Assembly: GCF_030272615.1 (NCBI RefSeq)
Contig: NC_081410.1
Coordinates: 504,548,942-504,612,941 of the forward strand
Length of the DNA: 64,000 nucleotides
Source: Cryptomeria japonica
Taxonomy: Eukaryota > Streptophyta > Pinopsida > Cupressales > Cupressaceae
Reading direction: 5' to 3'
Part shown: positions 1 through 10,850 of the stretch, in pieces
Position numbering within the stretch: the first letter of the stretch is position 1
Layout: the number at the start of each line of letters is the position of its first letter
Notes under the pieces: generated by a model
What the model saw: the letters and a program-made list of their open reading frames with translations, nothing else
Told to the model about the DNA's origin: nothing
Database searches by the model: none
Translations under genes and position numbers: made by a program

Positions 1-231
1 CATATGGATACTAAGAGGAGGTAAAAAGAGTTTATGGTTGGAGATGAAGTCATGGTGCATCTTCGAAAGGAGAGGTTTCTAGTAGAGACATATAAAAAGT
101 TGAAGATGAAGAGTTTTAGTCCTTACAAGACATTCAAAATTTTGCTTCTGGGAATACTGAATACTTATGAAGAAGAGTTACTGGAAGGCATTGAAATCTC
201 TCCAATATTCAACACCATGGATCTCTACTAG
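1..231 (+). pseudogene. Ty3/gypsy integrase C-terminal fragment (plus-strand element)
   Basis: This is the last part of a gypsy polyprotein that entered from the left of the window. The frame reads VGDEVMVHLRKERF, then a K-L-K-M-K stretch and a tail ISPIFNTMDLY before a TAG stop. That is the usual pattern of the integrase C-terminal (GPY/F-type) domain in plant gypsy elements: a basic beta-barrel segment, then an ISP-F-x-x-x-D-L-Y end. A TAA stop at bases 22-24 interrupts the frame upstream of the first Met, so this is a relic. The orientation is opposite to nearly everything else in the window. Family assignment rests on motif recognition, not on a search. Confidence 0.82.
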
Positions 232-269
232 TTTAATGGACCTAACCAAAGAGGATGATACAGAGACAT

Positions 270-450
270 CATTTTAAGACAAATTGTTGTAATTACCACT
301 AGAATAAATTTTGAAAAACTGGACTAGATGCAACACCCGGAACAAAAAGTATAAGGAATATTTGGCCAAGTGCAAGGAAAATTTGATAGAATATGCAACA
401 TTGATCTTATAGGTTGAACATGAGGTATTTGTATCACATTTAGAACCTGC
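270..450 (+). pseudogene. Chromodomain-like remnant downstream of integrase
   Basis: Shortly after the integrase stop, one frame reads RNKKYKEYLAKCKENLIEYATLI. Its spacing resembles the chromodomain core of chromoviruses (Y-x-x-Y-L-x-K-W/C ... A-T-W). Frames break on either side and the conserved Trp residues are not visible, so it is at best a decayed copy. If correct, the element was a chromovirus-type gypsy, whose chromodomain guides integration into heterochromatin. The rest of 232-790 shows no other recognisable coding and reads as 3' untranslated sequence. Confidence 0.45.
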
Positions 451-790
451 AACATGAGGGGTGCACTTTTCAATTAATCTCTGGGGTTTGATGCAAGAGC
501 ATCTTAGAGAACCAAAGATTGGACCTAAAAGTGGAAGCATATGAAAAAAAATTAAAAATTTCAAAGCTTATGTAGCATGCCACATAGTGGATATGAGGCT
601 AGACAACCTTCAGATGTGTTTGCACCCATCCACCTCTAATTTTGGACCTTCTTCAAGCATCTAGCATTGACGCACACATTACACTAACAATTGGACTTGG
701 GACCCAAGGGAGGCTGATGTAGATCATTTTTAGTGTTTGTGTATAATATATAAACACCTTGAGAATCTTTGGAGAACATCATCAGTAGTT

Positions 791-796
791 GGGGAG
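791..796 (+). promoter_or_regulatory. Polypurine tract of the plus-strand gypsy element
   Basis: GGGGAG lies about 8 bases before the TGTAGACACC that opens the LTR-like sequence at 804. A short purine run immediately inside the 3' LTR is where plus-strand DNA synthesis is primed. The run is short, so the call depends mainly on position. Confidence 0.5.
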
Positions 797-803
797 TAAT
801 AGT

Positions 804-1484
804 TGTAGACACCTAAAAATGTCTCATTGATCATGTACTAATTATTTCTCTAATTGATTAATTAATCATATTCTTCTAATTTCATATTTCCTTATCATCT
901 TACTACTTATTCTATTTCCTATTCTATCATCATTTAATCATTTTAATCATTTTCTAATAATTAATTAAATATTTGTTATTTAATTAATTCTTTTTAATTC
1001 CCCAATTTAAATAATATTTATTATTTAAATAATTCTATTCTCAATTTCTATCTCTAATCATCTAATCATTAACCCATTTCTAAATATTAATCATATATTT
1101 ACTATTTAATTAATTATGATTTAATCCTTTAAATTAAATAATCTTTATTATTTAATTAAGTTCCAATTCTAGAATAATTAAATAGTTTCTTTAAATTATT
1201 TAATTAGCTAATTAATTCTTCAATTTCCAAATCCCCAAATTCTAATTTCATTTAATTTCATATTCTTCTAAATTCTTCCAAATTCAAATATTCTAAATTC
1301 TTCCAAATTCAAATACATGTGCATTATTTCAAAAACCAAATTGAAAATCAAAGTCAAGTTCTAAATATATTCAAATGCTAAATTAAATTAAATAAATTCA
1401 ATTATTTGAATTAAAATCTCATGCAAAGATTAAATTGAAAATCTAAGTCAAAGTGCAAGCACATGCTAAATTAATTAATTAAAT
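804..1484 (+). mobile_element. 3' LTR start of the plus-strand gypsy element (truncated)
   Basis: The segment opens TGTAGACACCTAAAAATGTC, a type of LTR start I recognise from plant gypsy elements. It is extremely AT-rich with many AATTAATTA runs. Its right end is where homology to the minus-strand giant LTR starts (1485). No second copy lies in the window, so LTR length and age cannot be read. No coding potential is seen here. Confidence 0.55.
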
Positions 1485-2178
1485 TGACAAGGTTTAAACA
1501 AAAACCTTCTACACTTTAAGCTTCCACTTAGCTTAGGCGGGTATACCTTTAGGATCACTCTTTTCAATTGAAGATTAATAGAAGACCAGTGCCAACTTCT
1601 GCAAACCCTACAACTTTAAACATAACTAGACATAAAAGAAAGACTCATATTCATTTTTATTGATCATCAAGGTCATGGACATCAACAAGCTATACTAGTG
1701 CCTTATTCAGGCTTCAGAGTCATTCGGAATTGGACAAGAACTGACAGAAGAAATTCACATACATGTCATTACATTCATTTAACCAAATCTATATATACCA
1801 GACATATATAAACTTTCACCATATGCTAAACCCAGTCATCGAATTCAATTAGAAATCATTGATTACCAATGAAAAAGGATTTAAGTATATCTAATTTCCC
1901 TCCTTGAGGGAACAACCTAAACACATTCTCGTAAATTGCTTTGCAAATCATTCAATTAAATAATCCTAAATCATCTAATCAAAATGGTAACCAATCACGC
2001 AGATATGAAGACAACAGGAATCCAGACTTGAAATGTTTTGGTCTATATATTAATATTCTCCATCAAATTCTACATAACTCAGAATGATTTTCCAAAAAAC
2101 CAGAAAAAAACTAAATACATTTTACCAGAGCTTTCTTAAAGAATTCTTGTGATGATTTTCTAAGTAGTCCTGGTATCC

Positions 2179-2185
2179 ATTTATA
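2179..2185 (-). promoter_or_regulatory. TATA box of the giant LTR (3' copy)
   Basis: On the minus strand the sequence reads CTCTATAAATGG, a good plant TATA box, about 225 bp after the stop of the LTR-encoded frame. It places the U3/R border near 2150 and puts the reading frame in U3. In the 5' LTR the matching site (17437-17443) reads TGTAAAT and is probably damaged. Confidence 0.6.
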
Positions 2186-2409
2186 GAGATATGGATGCGA
2201 CAAGCTTCGGACTTTCCTAGAAATATTTTGTTATGACCATAATTCCCCCTCAAAAAGGATTACATTGTTTACTAAAGAAAACAAGAGCAAAACCAACTAG
2301 TTCACCAGCTGGAGAAAGGCCAAATGACTTCTCAATATTCACGGGACGAGCGCCAGGTGTCCTCAATTCTTTAAAAATCCGATGAGCCTAAAATAAACTA
2401 TTACAAGAG

Positions 2410-5400
2410 CTAACTGCTTCCAGTTTCCTTAGGGTTGTCACATGTTGCAGCCTCGGTTGACTCTTCTTGAGCCTCTGCTTCTTGTATCACATATTTATCT
2501 TTCCATTCTTTGAATATGTCATCACTAGACAAGGAAAAGTTAACAATTTTCTTCTTCAACTTATTTAATCTTTTCCATGTATTCCTTAACTGCTTGACTT
2601 CCTTTCCCAAAAACCCAAAATGTGACTTTATCTTTTCAATCTCCTCAATTGTTTGAATGAACAAAGATGTATCACCTGAATTTATGATGTCATTTATCCA
2701 TTGTGATAATTTATGGCCTAACTCACCAAGCCACACCTCTTTATCTTTCAACTTGTTGGCACCAATAAAACCCCCAAGAAATAGTTCAAACTTCTGATCA
2801 ACACACTCTTTTCTATACAAATTTGCTTTTCTTTCTCGATTAACTCTTTCCTCTACCAACCTAGACATACCTTTTACTAACTCATAAGTGTATTTAACAA
2901 TGGCATCAGCACCTGCCTCTTCATGGGATAAGTACATAAGTTCCAAATCCACCTCCCTAGCAATCCATTTATCCAAAATTGGCTCCAGAATGGCCTTATC
3001 CTCCTTCAAAGAATTCAAAAGGTTCACAAATCTATTCATATTTATGTACACAATTGAAGCCCCAACTATATCAACAAATTTCAAAATTGTTCCCCTGATC
3101 TTCTCCTCATATTTATTTGCGAAAATGGCCCGAGCCTGCTTTAATTTTTCCATCTCATCTTGGATACTCTCAGTAGATTGAAAACTAGGAGTCACAGGAG
3201 AAGGAGGGAATTCAATGATTAGGCTAGTAGGTGGAGGTTTGGCTGGAGAAGAGGCAATCATCAAATTAGAAGATTCACCTTTTTATTGTTGCACTCCTTT
3301 CTCACTCTTTAACTTTGCAATTGAATTGTCTTTACAAGCTATCTCAAGTTTGGCTTCATTGTAGGCTTTTAGGATTACCTCCAACTTCACCTGGAGATCA
3401 GGATTTTCCTTGGCTTCTTTCTCAGCTACTGCCATACTAAATTTTGCAGATTCTAAAGTTGTACTAGCAGCCTCTACCAATCCTGTGTCCTTCACCCTCT
3501 TAACAATCATGCCTCCTAAATAGCTGGATTCTGAGGAGTCTTTCCTCTTTTTGCTTTCCTCTCTTCTTAATGACCACATAACTAAGGCTGCATGGTCATT
3601 GCTATAAGTTACTCCTTCCAGAGGCTTTGTCTCTTTTATGACTGCATGAAGAAGTGCATCAGCTATATCCCACTCAGGGAGAATCAAAACTCCAGCTTTT
3701 GTAAACATTTTCCTCCCATGCTCAGGGGTAATGGCCTCAAATTCTACTAACATTTTCCTTTTTACATCTGCCTCAGCCACAGATGTATCTTTGTGAGGAC
3801 ATTCCACCTTTCTTTTCTCACACCTTTCTTTGAATTTCTCTAAATTCTTTCTCCAAACAAATTGCAAAAGTGATCTTGTTTTAACAAAATTGTTATCTGC
3901 CGAAAAATCATCACTGGCCTTCTTAATGATAGGGTCCAGTTCCTTACCTGCAAACTCTTCAACTGTCAAGTCCATTTTGGCACTTGTTGGTTCTTCTGGC
4001 ATTCCTTTCTGCATCTCTTCATATGTGTACGCAATTTCTCCAAGACTTCCTAATTGCAACAACTGCTCAGCTACTTCATGCTCATCTCCCATGTGAATTG
4101 GGGATTGGGAAGGAGAATATAAGGGCTCATTTGTCTGGACTTCTTTCCCTACCCTTTTCCTTCTTGGAGAGTCTTGGATTTCAATGACATCTTCTAACGG
4201 CCTTTTTTCCTTTGAAGTGGAGGGCTCATCCCTTTTGGGCATTAATACATTATACCCTTGTCTTTTGTGCATTACATACTCACCCCGGGGAACCACCTTG
4301 GCATAAGCAGGCTTAGCTAAGACAAGTTTAGCCTTCATAGGATCAGCTCTCATTACAACCTCCTTTTTCTCTTTTAAGGTCTGCATTATATCCCCAAAAT
4401 AAACCACCCAAAACTTCATCTTTTTCTCAAAAGCGGTAAAACTAGCCAAGGGATCATAATTGCTATCAAAATGTTGAATAAAGTCTAGAGTTTTCCTGAA
4501 TGCTATCCATTTTTCCTTCTTTACTTCTTGCTCCTCTAGATTAAACTCATTCCTTATCAAGTCTTCAGGAAAGTGAAATTGATGGGCCCTACCTACACAT
4601 CTGACCTTCTTCCTTAACATAACATTGAAGAAGTCCTCTGGATCAGTAAACCTCACAACTACAGTGGAAAACCTATATGGCTAGACAAAATTGACAAAAT
4701 GTACCCAGCCACCCTTAGTGATTACAAACTGATGTGCTAAGGTAATTGTTGGGAAAATTGTTCCCCTTCCTTTATTTGTCAACTCTCTTTCTTACAGGCC
4801 TCCGATTTGTCTTAAGATTTTAGCAATGCCTATCTTCAAAGGAACTTGGTAGGGGAGGAGATAAGGAGTTCCCCTAAAACCATAAACTCTAAAAATAGTA
4901 GAGACTGGGTACAAAAATATGTCACCCCAATTGTGCACAATCTTGATATCTTCAGCAAACTCCTTAGGTCTAATGAACTCTAAGAGGGCCTTAGGGATCC
5001 TAGGGTTCTCCCAGCAAAGAAGGATTCTAAGCCTGGATGCAAAACATTTATCAAACTTCAAATAACTTGCATCCTCTCTATCCTGAGACAAAATTGTGCT
5101 CCATAACTGAACAGGCATATCCTCTCCATCTTTTTCCTTTAGCAAGTCCATCTCATTCGCAAAATATTCAGCACCTTTAAATAAAAACATGTGCATAAGG
5201 ATGGAATACCACCCAAAAGGTCTATCTACCTTAACATTTTTTTATCCCAATCAAGCCCTCATGAATGGCATCAGTAAGGTAGGGTACAAAATCAAAGCTC
5301 ATAGCCAGAGATGGATTCAAAATTTGTGCCATCATAAACATGTAGTGGGTCGGCATGGTGGTTTATGCATCTTCCCCAAAAATCTGACACAAAGACTAGT

Positions 5401-6011
5401 ACATTCCTTTAGCCCTCAAAGTAAAGAAATTCAAAGGGAAAGGCTCCATTGTGCTTTGCCCTACTATTATCAATCCCCCTAATTTTGCAAAGAATTCTTT
5501 CAATGGACCACTCCTGAGGTGATCCCTCTATGCCTCATAAACCTTCTCAACCAATTCAAAATTAATGGGCTCCAAGTAATTTGAGACCTCACTGAGTCAA
5601 AAAACTTATGAATTCATCATCAGTGATTTCAATTAAAACCCTATCATTTATATTCCTTACAGTCTTAGTAATGGGATCATAGTTTTTTGCAATTTGGGTC
5701 AATAGATTAGCATCCATGAAAACTCTAGGCACTACAAGCTTCCCGACATCTAATTCCCATATATAGTTCATTGGAGCAGGGGAACTTCACTGACTAAAAC
5801 CCACTTTGAAAAGTCCTAAACCTGTCATTCTTATCTGGGAATATCTTAGCCAATACCCATTATCACCAATTCTCAGGCGAGGAGATTTAGGCACAAGTTC
5901 CTTCATTTTTACTGCACTATTGGTATATTGGGACAATATCTCTAAGAAATCATCACAAATAGCTCTTTCCTAATAGTCTATCTTCCCTTTGAATTCCCTT
6001 CGCAGTGCCAT
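2410..6011 (-). pseudogene. U3-encoded large protein, copy A (unrecognised family, broken)
   Basis: I do not recognise this protein. From an ATG at 6011 to a stop at 2410 the frame covers about 1,200 codons, now broken by stops and frameshifts. Pieces in order: an N-terminal part with ELDVGKLVV and NYDPITKTV motifs (about 5771-5589); a globular part with LLPYQVP and ILRQIGG near its end (5196-4792); a 457-aa open stretch (4656-3283) starting FTDPEDFFN, with a basic nuclear-localisation-like RRKRVGKE and Glu/Lys-rich helical sequence; and a 284-aa helical, coiled-coil-like C-terminus (3264-2410) ending NPKETGSS. Copy B at 17672-21279 has the same length and order. Copies A and B carry different early stops: A has one where B reads DYQER, and B has one at the fourth codon. 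So the ancestor was probably intact and both decayed independently. No signal peptide or membrane segment is obvious. Confidence 0.68.
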
Positions 6012-6289
6012 CTCAGAATTACTCGTACTTTAATAACAATTCAAACAACCTCTCTGAAAATTCAAGCACATAATAATCAAGTAGTCTATAATTGTAAAAC
6101 ACAGTTGCAAGAAAACTTACTCGCTTCCTGAGAAAATTGACCCTTGCACTTGTTCCTCTACAACATTTCCTTGAATGCTTTCTGTAATTCAAAAACCATA
6201 GCTCATGGAGGGATTATAATGGTAAATGAGCATTTATTAGGATCAATTAAGCGACACACTTCAGCAATTAATCTTCATAAATGATTCAA

Positions 6290-7320
6290 AAATTTGGTTC
6301 CAACGGATCAAAAGTGAATTTCTTTGAGTATTTTTTCATTAGTCGTTGATCCGCAATGACTGACGGTCGAACTTCTTTGCATAGCGAATTAGTGACAGTC
6401 ATGAGATGATACAAAACTAGCACGCTTTTTAACTTACCTGAGCCATGCATTTTAGAATGGGTCCCACCATCTAGTCGCTGGTCTGCGAAGGATAACATTA
6501 AGGCAACTTCGCATGGCAAATCAGCGACAACCATCAGATCAATAATCAACCGCTTGATCTTTAAGAACCTTTGAGATTTTAACCGCTACCACTTTATTTT
6601 CCACCGTAGCCGTTTGCATTAACTACTGGCTTGAACCATTGCTGCTAGTGGCTTGTCACTGATCCGCGAAAGATAACATTCGGGCAACTTCCCTTTGCAG
6701 CATAGCGACCACCCTTGATGGTCTCGGAACATGCAAACCTATTAACAGACTTAAACCACTTTCTTTTCACGGGCCCCACCACTCAGTCACTGATCCGCGA
6801 AGGATAACATTCAGGCAACTTCCCTTTGCAGCATAGCGACCACCCTTGATGGTCTCGGAACATGCAAACCTATTAACAGACTTAAACCACTTTCTTTTCA
6901 CGGGCCCCACCACTCAGTCACTGATCCGCGAAGACTAAAGGTCATGCAACTTCACTTAGCGACTCAGCGAAAGCCATGAGATTTGATCCAAATCGCTCGA
7001 CCTTTAAGAGTCACAAACACTTAGCCACCAACCATACACTGTGTGCCTTAACCACTTGTTGTAATCGCTTGTTGTTAGTGGCTTGTCGTTGATCTGCGAA
7101 GGGTAATGTTCAGGAAACTTTGCATAGCGGATCAGCAACAACCGTCGATGCACCAAAAACTTATCTGCACATTAACACACTAAGAACGCTTCCTAAGAGT
7201 GGGTCCCACCATCTAGTCGCTAGTTCGCGAAGGATAACATTTGGGCACTTTTGCATAGCTGATCAGCAATAGTCGATGGATCAACAATCAACCGCTCGTT
7301 CTTTAAGAACCTTATTCGAG
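6290..7320 (-). repeat. Array of ~7 imperfect palindromes upstream of the U3 frame (copy A)
   Basis: Seven units of roughly 100-150 bp each pair an arm like GTCGCTGATCCGCGAAG with a nearby arm like CTTCGCATAGCGGATCAGCGAC, so each can form a hairpin. Left arms start near 6344, 6474, 6655, 6786, 6917, 7089 and 7216. Units are separated by shared filler such as GGGTCCCACCATCTAGTC and CTTTAAGAACC. The array sits between the LTR 5' end (7612) and the frame start (6011). The matching array in the 5' LTR is at 21600-21767 and 28430-29130, split by Copia-1. Confidence 0.75.
6657..6918. repeat. 131-bp near-exact tandem duplication within the palindrome array
   Basis: The block beginning CACTGATCCGCGAA occurs at 6657 and again at 6788, with the next unit's copy of that arm at 6919. 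The two 131-bp copies differ at only a few positions. The 5' LTR has a single copy (about 28590-28720), so the duplication arose after the two LTRs were formed. Confidence 0.85.
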
Positions 7321-7357
7321 AATTTAAAGGAGAGAAAACTTAGGAATAACTACAAAA

Positions 7358-7612
7358 TTAAAACATTAGAACCCGCCCAAGCCTAGACCTAAAAGGGGCC
7401 TCCTCCTTTAACGACGCCCCAACCCTTCCACTTAAGTGGAAAAAGGTAATGAGCAAAAAGAAAAGAAACATTCGCATACTGAAAATTTTGAAATTACAAA
7501 ACCCTAAACCCTCATAAACCGCAACACTTGGACAAGAAAACAAATTTTGAACCTTGACAGACCTCTTTAGGGATTGAAGGCAAAACTCGCAATTTATTTT
7601 AAAACACTGACA
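7358..7612 (-). other. Small open frame at the LTR 5' end with a hydrophobic segment (copy A)
   Basis: The first ~250 bp of the giant LTR read openly on the minus strand in both LTR copies (here and 29162-29416). The frame includes MRMFLFFLLITFFHLSGRV, a signal-anchor-like stretch, followed by a basic tail ending RSRLGRVLMF. In each case the longer open frame starts outside the LTR, so only a Met inside the LTR could be a shared start. It may be chance: the region is short and no ribosome or splice evidence exists. Confidence 0.3.
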
Positions 7613-7800
7613 ATAGCGGCTCTTACTAGGGATGGTTGGATGCGAGACCAACACAAGAACTCAGAAACTCTGGAAAGCAGACCAAAACAAAAACCCAAAA
7701 GAACGGAAAGCAAACCTAATATATATAGCACCTAAAACTATTATGCATGGACAAGTCAAGAGAAGTAATACTTCAGGAATTGTCCATGCACTGGAAATTC
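7613..7800 (-). other. Integrase stop to 3' LTR gap of the gypsy element
   Basis: This ~190-bp spacer lies between the integrase stop codon (7801-7803) and the giant 3' LTR. A polypurine tract is expected at its LTR side, but the minus strand there reads AGTAAGAGCCGCTAT, not a clear purine run. The missing tract is the weakest point of the LTR model at this end. Confidence 0.5.
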
Positions 7801-8885
7801 CTATACTTCACCATTCATTCTCTTCAAGAAATATGAATCCTTTCCATTAACATCCACAACAATAAAAGGGCCTATCCATAGTGATTCAATTTTTTTGTAC
7901 TTACCCTTGTCTTGTCCTATAGCGTTCCATTGAAGGACCATATCATCAACCTGGAACTTCCTATATGTAGTTCTTTTATAAAATAGATATTTTGATTGCA
8001 GTTGGATTTTTAAATTCCTCTTATGAGCTATAGCTCTCATTTCTTCCAATTCCACCATCTGAACCATTCTATCCTCCATAAGTTTTGATAATTCCAACTC
8101 TTCATCTTGCAAAAACTTATACACAGGGAGGAAATTATTTACCGGTACCCTAGTCTGTGTCCCATAGACCAATTCAAATGGAGATACATGAATAGCCTTC
8201 TTCACAATAATCCTATCTGTCCACAAAGCCAATTTAAGCTTTTGATCCCAAGATCTTTTGTTTTGCTAAAGAATCCTTTTAATAATATTCAGGAGACTCT
8301 TGTTATTGGATTCTACTTGGCCATTGCCTTGTGGGTGATATGGTGAGGAATATGACATAGTGATTCCATAACTTGCACAAAATTCTGTGAATTCCTCTAA
8401 CCTAAAACACATAGCATTATCCATTATTATTTTTATAGGCACTCCAAATCTTGTTATTACATTATCCATTAGACACTCGATAACAATCTTACTAGTAGCC
8501 CTTTTAGTAGGTATGGCCTCAATCCACTTTGTGAAGTAATCTGTAGCCACCATGATCCATCTATGACCTCTGGCTGATTTTTCAGCTATCTCTCCGATAT
8601 AATCAATGCCCCATTGGACAAAAGGGGCTTCCACTGTAACAGGGTTAAGAGGTAAAGCTCCTTCATATTTCAATTTAGAGGAAAAATTCTGGCAAGGATC
8701 ACATCTCTGAACATATTAATGGGCATCCTTGAACAAAGTGGGCCAATAATATCCTACCCTGATTATTTTGCCAGTTGTGGTCTTGACTAAATAGTGACCT
8801 CCACACACTCCATTGTGCATCTCTGTTAGCATGCTTTTAGCCTGGGAATCATCTAGGCACATCAATAATGCTCCATCTTTGTTTC
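7801..8885 (-). pseudogene. Ty3/gypsy integrase
   Basis: Integrase joins element cDNA to host DNA. A zinc-binding HHCC region is seen at about 8885-8700 (EMHNG...GGHY then CDPCQ). The catalytic core has all three acidic residues: GIDYIGE, KIIMDNA and GQVESNNKS. After the core come MALWTDRI, PFELVYG and a basic C-terminal part ending LKRMNGEV before a TAG. Stops separate the zinc region, the core and the C-terminus. The core is otherwise open across 8673-8266. It is the last domain of the pol, followed within 200 bp by the 3' LTR. Confidence 0.9.
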
Positions 8886-9560
8886 ACCAGTATAAGTCTC
8901 CTTGAATAAGAACATATTTTTGAGACTTCAATTTCAATGTCCTTTTCTGATTTTGAGTCATTTCTTCTGGAAAAGTTGCATCCCTTAGAAAATGCACTAT
9001 TTTTGAATACCAAGGCTGCAACTCAATACTAGTAACTAGGACTTGCTCAGTTTCAACATTATTAACATCAATAGTAACCAAATTTGACTCAGCCATCAAT
9101 TTAGCAAGGCCTAGTCCTCTTACCAGTTTGGTGATCTTGATCTCCAAGTCAAACTCTTGTATCCTAGTTATCCACCTGCACCTCTTACCAATAACCTCGG
9201 ACTGAGACAGAATATCCTTGACAATTGCATGTGGAACATAAGAAATTATTCTTTCATTCACAAGATAAGGCCTAAATGCTTTAAGAACTTTGACTAAAGC
9301 ATATGCCTTCTTCTCCATAATTTCATATTTCAACTCAGCAGCCTATAAAGATTTGCTATAAAAGGCAATTAGATGTTCATACCCCTCATCATCTTGCTGA
9401 AGTAAAACTATTGCTACTGTGTGATAGGAAGCAAAAGAGAAGAGTGGGAAGGGCTTACTATAATCAGGAGATTTCAACACCGGTGCTTCTTGGATAGCCC
9501 TTTTAATCTTGTAAAAAGCTTGTGCAGCTTCCTCATCCCAAGAGAACTTTGCATCTTTTT
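8884..9560 (-). pseudogene. Ty3/gypsy RNase H (resident copy, degenerate active site)
   Basis: This follows RT directly. The frame reads FSWDEEAAQAFYKIK..., APVLKSPDYSKPF, then FSFASYHTVAIVLLQ where the first catalytic Asp of gypsy RNase H would normally sit, and later AYALVKVLKAFRPYL. The expected D is absent. As I recall from the Tat lineage, the original RNase H is degenerate when a second RNase H has been acquired, which fits this element. A stop before AELKYEIMEKK splits the domain. Confidence 0.7.
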
Positions 9561-10281
9561 TAAGCAGCTTAACAATGGGTTTAACAACCTCAACGAAGTT
9601 AGCTATAAACCTCCTAACAAAAGTTATCTTACCCAAAAAAGACTGAATCCCTTTAACATTTTTTGGTTGAGGCACATTATTAATAGCTTCAATCCTTTTT
9701 GGGTCTATTCTGGAAACAATATGCCCTAACAATTTTCCTTCAGTCACAGCAAAGTGACACTTTTTTGGATTCAAAGATACACTAAATTCCAAAGCCTTGC
9801 GAAAAACTTTTTCCAAATGACCACAGTGATCATCCACTTTCTTGGAGAAACATGTTAAATCATCCTAATAAACAACCATTACGATGTTGATGAATTCCTT
9901 AAAAGCTACATCCATAGCCCTCTGAAACATTGCACTAGCATTCTTCAGACCAAATGGCATTCTCACATACACATAAGTTCCCCAATGGGTAGTAAAAGTC
10001 ATTTTAAATTGCTCAAACTCTTTTACTAACACCTGATTATAACCTGAGAACCCATCCATCATTGACAATAAATCACATCCAGTTACCCTTTGTAACATAG
10101 CCTCCATATTTGGGGAAGAATAATTGTCTTTCAAAGAGGCAACATTCAAATTTCTAGAATCTACACAAAGCCTTATGTCTCTATTCTTTTTTTTGACAAG
10201 GACTAAATTGGACACCCATGAAGAATGTCTTATAGGCTTGATAATCCCCCCTTCTCTCAGTTTGGTTAATTCATGTTGCAT
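9343..10281 (-). pseudogene. Ty3/gypsy reverse transcriptase
   Basis: RT copies element RNA into DNA. Visible motifs in order: EGGIIKPIRHSSWVSN, LCVDSRNLN, SMMDGFSGYNQV with the first catalytic Asp, MPFGLKNASAMFQRAMD, then the Y-x-D-D box. Here x is a TAG stop (VVY, stop, DDL), a one-base change from a Leu codon, so the active site itself is nonsense-mutated. After the box come LNPKKCHF and LLGHIVS, the usual gypsy thumb start. Upstream, 10366-10850 is the linker with FAWSYEGL just before RT. Confidence 0.9.
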
Positions 10282-10365
10282 CTTGGTCTCTAAAAGGGAG
10301 TTAATTGGTCTTTGCTTCTATCGAAAAGGCTTAGCATCTGGATGCAGAGGTACTTCATGCTAAAA

Positions 10366-10850
10366 TTAGTCTTGTCTATATGCCTTCAGACCCTCATAGG
10401 ACCAAGCAAAAACATGTTTATACTTTCTTAACAGATTAATGAGGTTAGTCTTGATATGGGGAGACAAGTTCTTCCCTATATATACCAACTTAGGGGATGA
10501 CTCTGTCCCTAAATTTACCTCTTCCAATTCTTCCAATTTAGTAGATGACTTTTGGTGCAAATGACCATCATTATAACTAAAGATACCCTCTAATTCTACC
10601 AATCCTTTAGGTATCTCATAAAATTCTAAATGAGCCATGTCCTTTCCAAAAATTGTTTCTCTTCTATCTACTACTTCCACCAATGCATTACAATCAATTT
10701 TTTGTCCTTCATACTCATCAATGCATTGTACAAACCTGAGTATATCATCATCATCTTTAAACACCTGCCAATTATACACGTTATCTCGGATAGCAGGTCT
10801 AGCTTTTACTTCAACTATTGATACACCAGTTAATGTCACATCCTCATTTT
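10366..10850 (-). pseudogene. Linker between extra RNase H and RT
   Basis: This acidic stretch is open in one frame and joins the end of the extra RNase H to the RT N-terminus. It includes VNLGTE, YIGKNLSPHIK, and LLRKYKHVFAWSYEGL, a pattern common just before RT in plant gypsy pol proteins. The same region of another element is seen at the right edge of the window (about 63650-63990). No catalytic motif is expected here. Confidence 0.7.

Larger units (their letters stand above)
1485..7612 (-). mobile_element. 3' LTR (giant, 3'-truncated) of the Tat/Ogre-like gypsy element
   Basis: This 6.1-kb segment is a direct copy of 16740-29416 once Copia-1 is removed from the latter. By eye there are about 12 differences in the first ~200 bases at the left end. 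On the minus strand it begins TGTCAG just after the integrase stop, as a 3' LTR should. The last ~315 bp present in the 5' LTR (16425-16739) are missing here and replaced by the AT-rich sequence ending at 1484. It contains, in transcription order, a short open frame, a palindrome array (7320-6290), a ~1,200-codon frame (6011-2410), a TATA box (2185-2179) and ~700 bp of R/U5-like sequence. An alternative reading is a tandem arrangement of internal sequence; the PBS position argues against it. Confidence 0.7.

Noticed and set aside
2888-4187. Plus-strand open frames across the U3 gene (for example 3830-4096)
   Set aside because: They are antisense shadows of the minus-strand frame; the copy in the other LTR does not keep them as well, and they show no domain.
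7620-7850. Plus-strand frame at 7632-7850
   Set aside because: Crosses the LTR and pol border antisense to integrase; no recognisable content.
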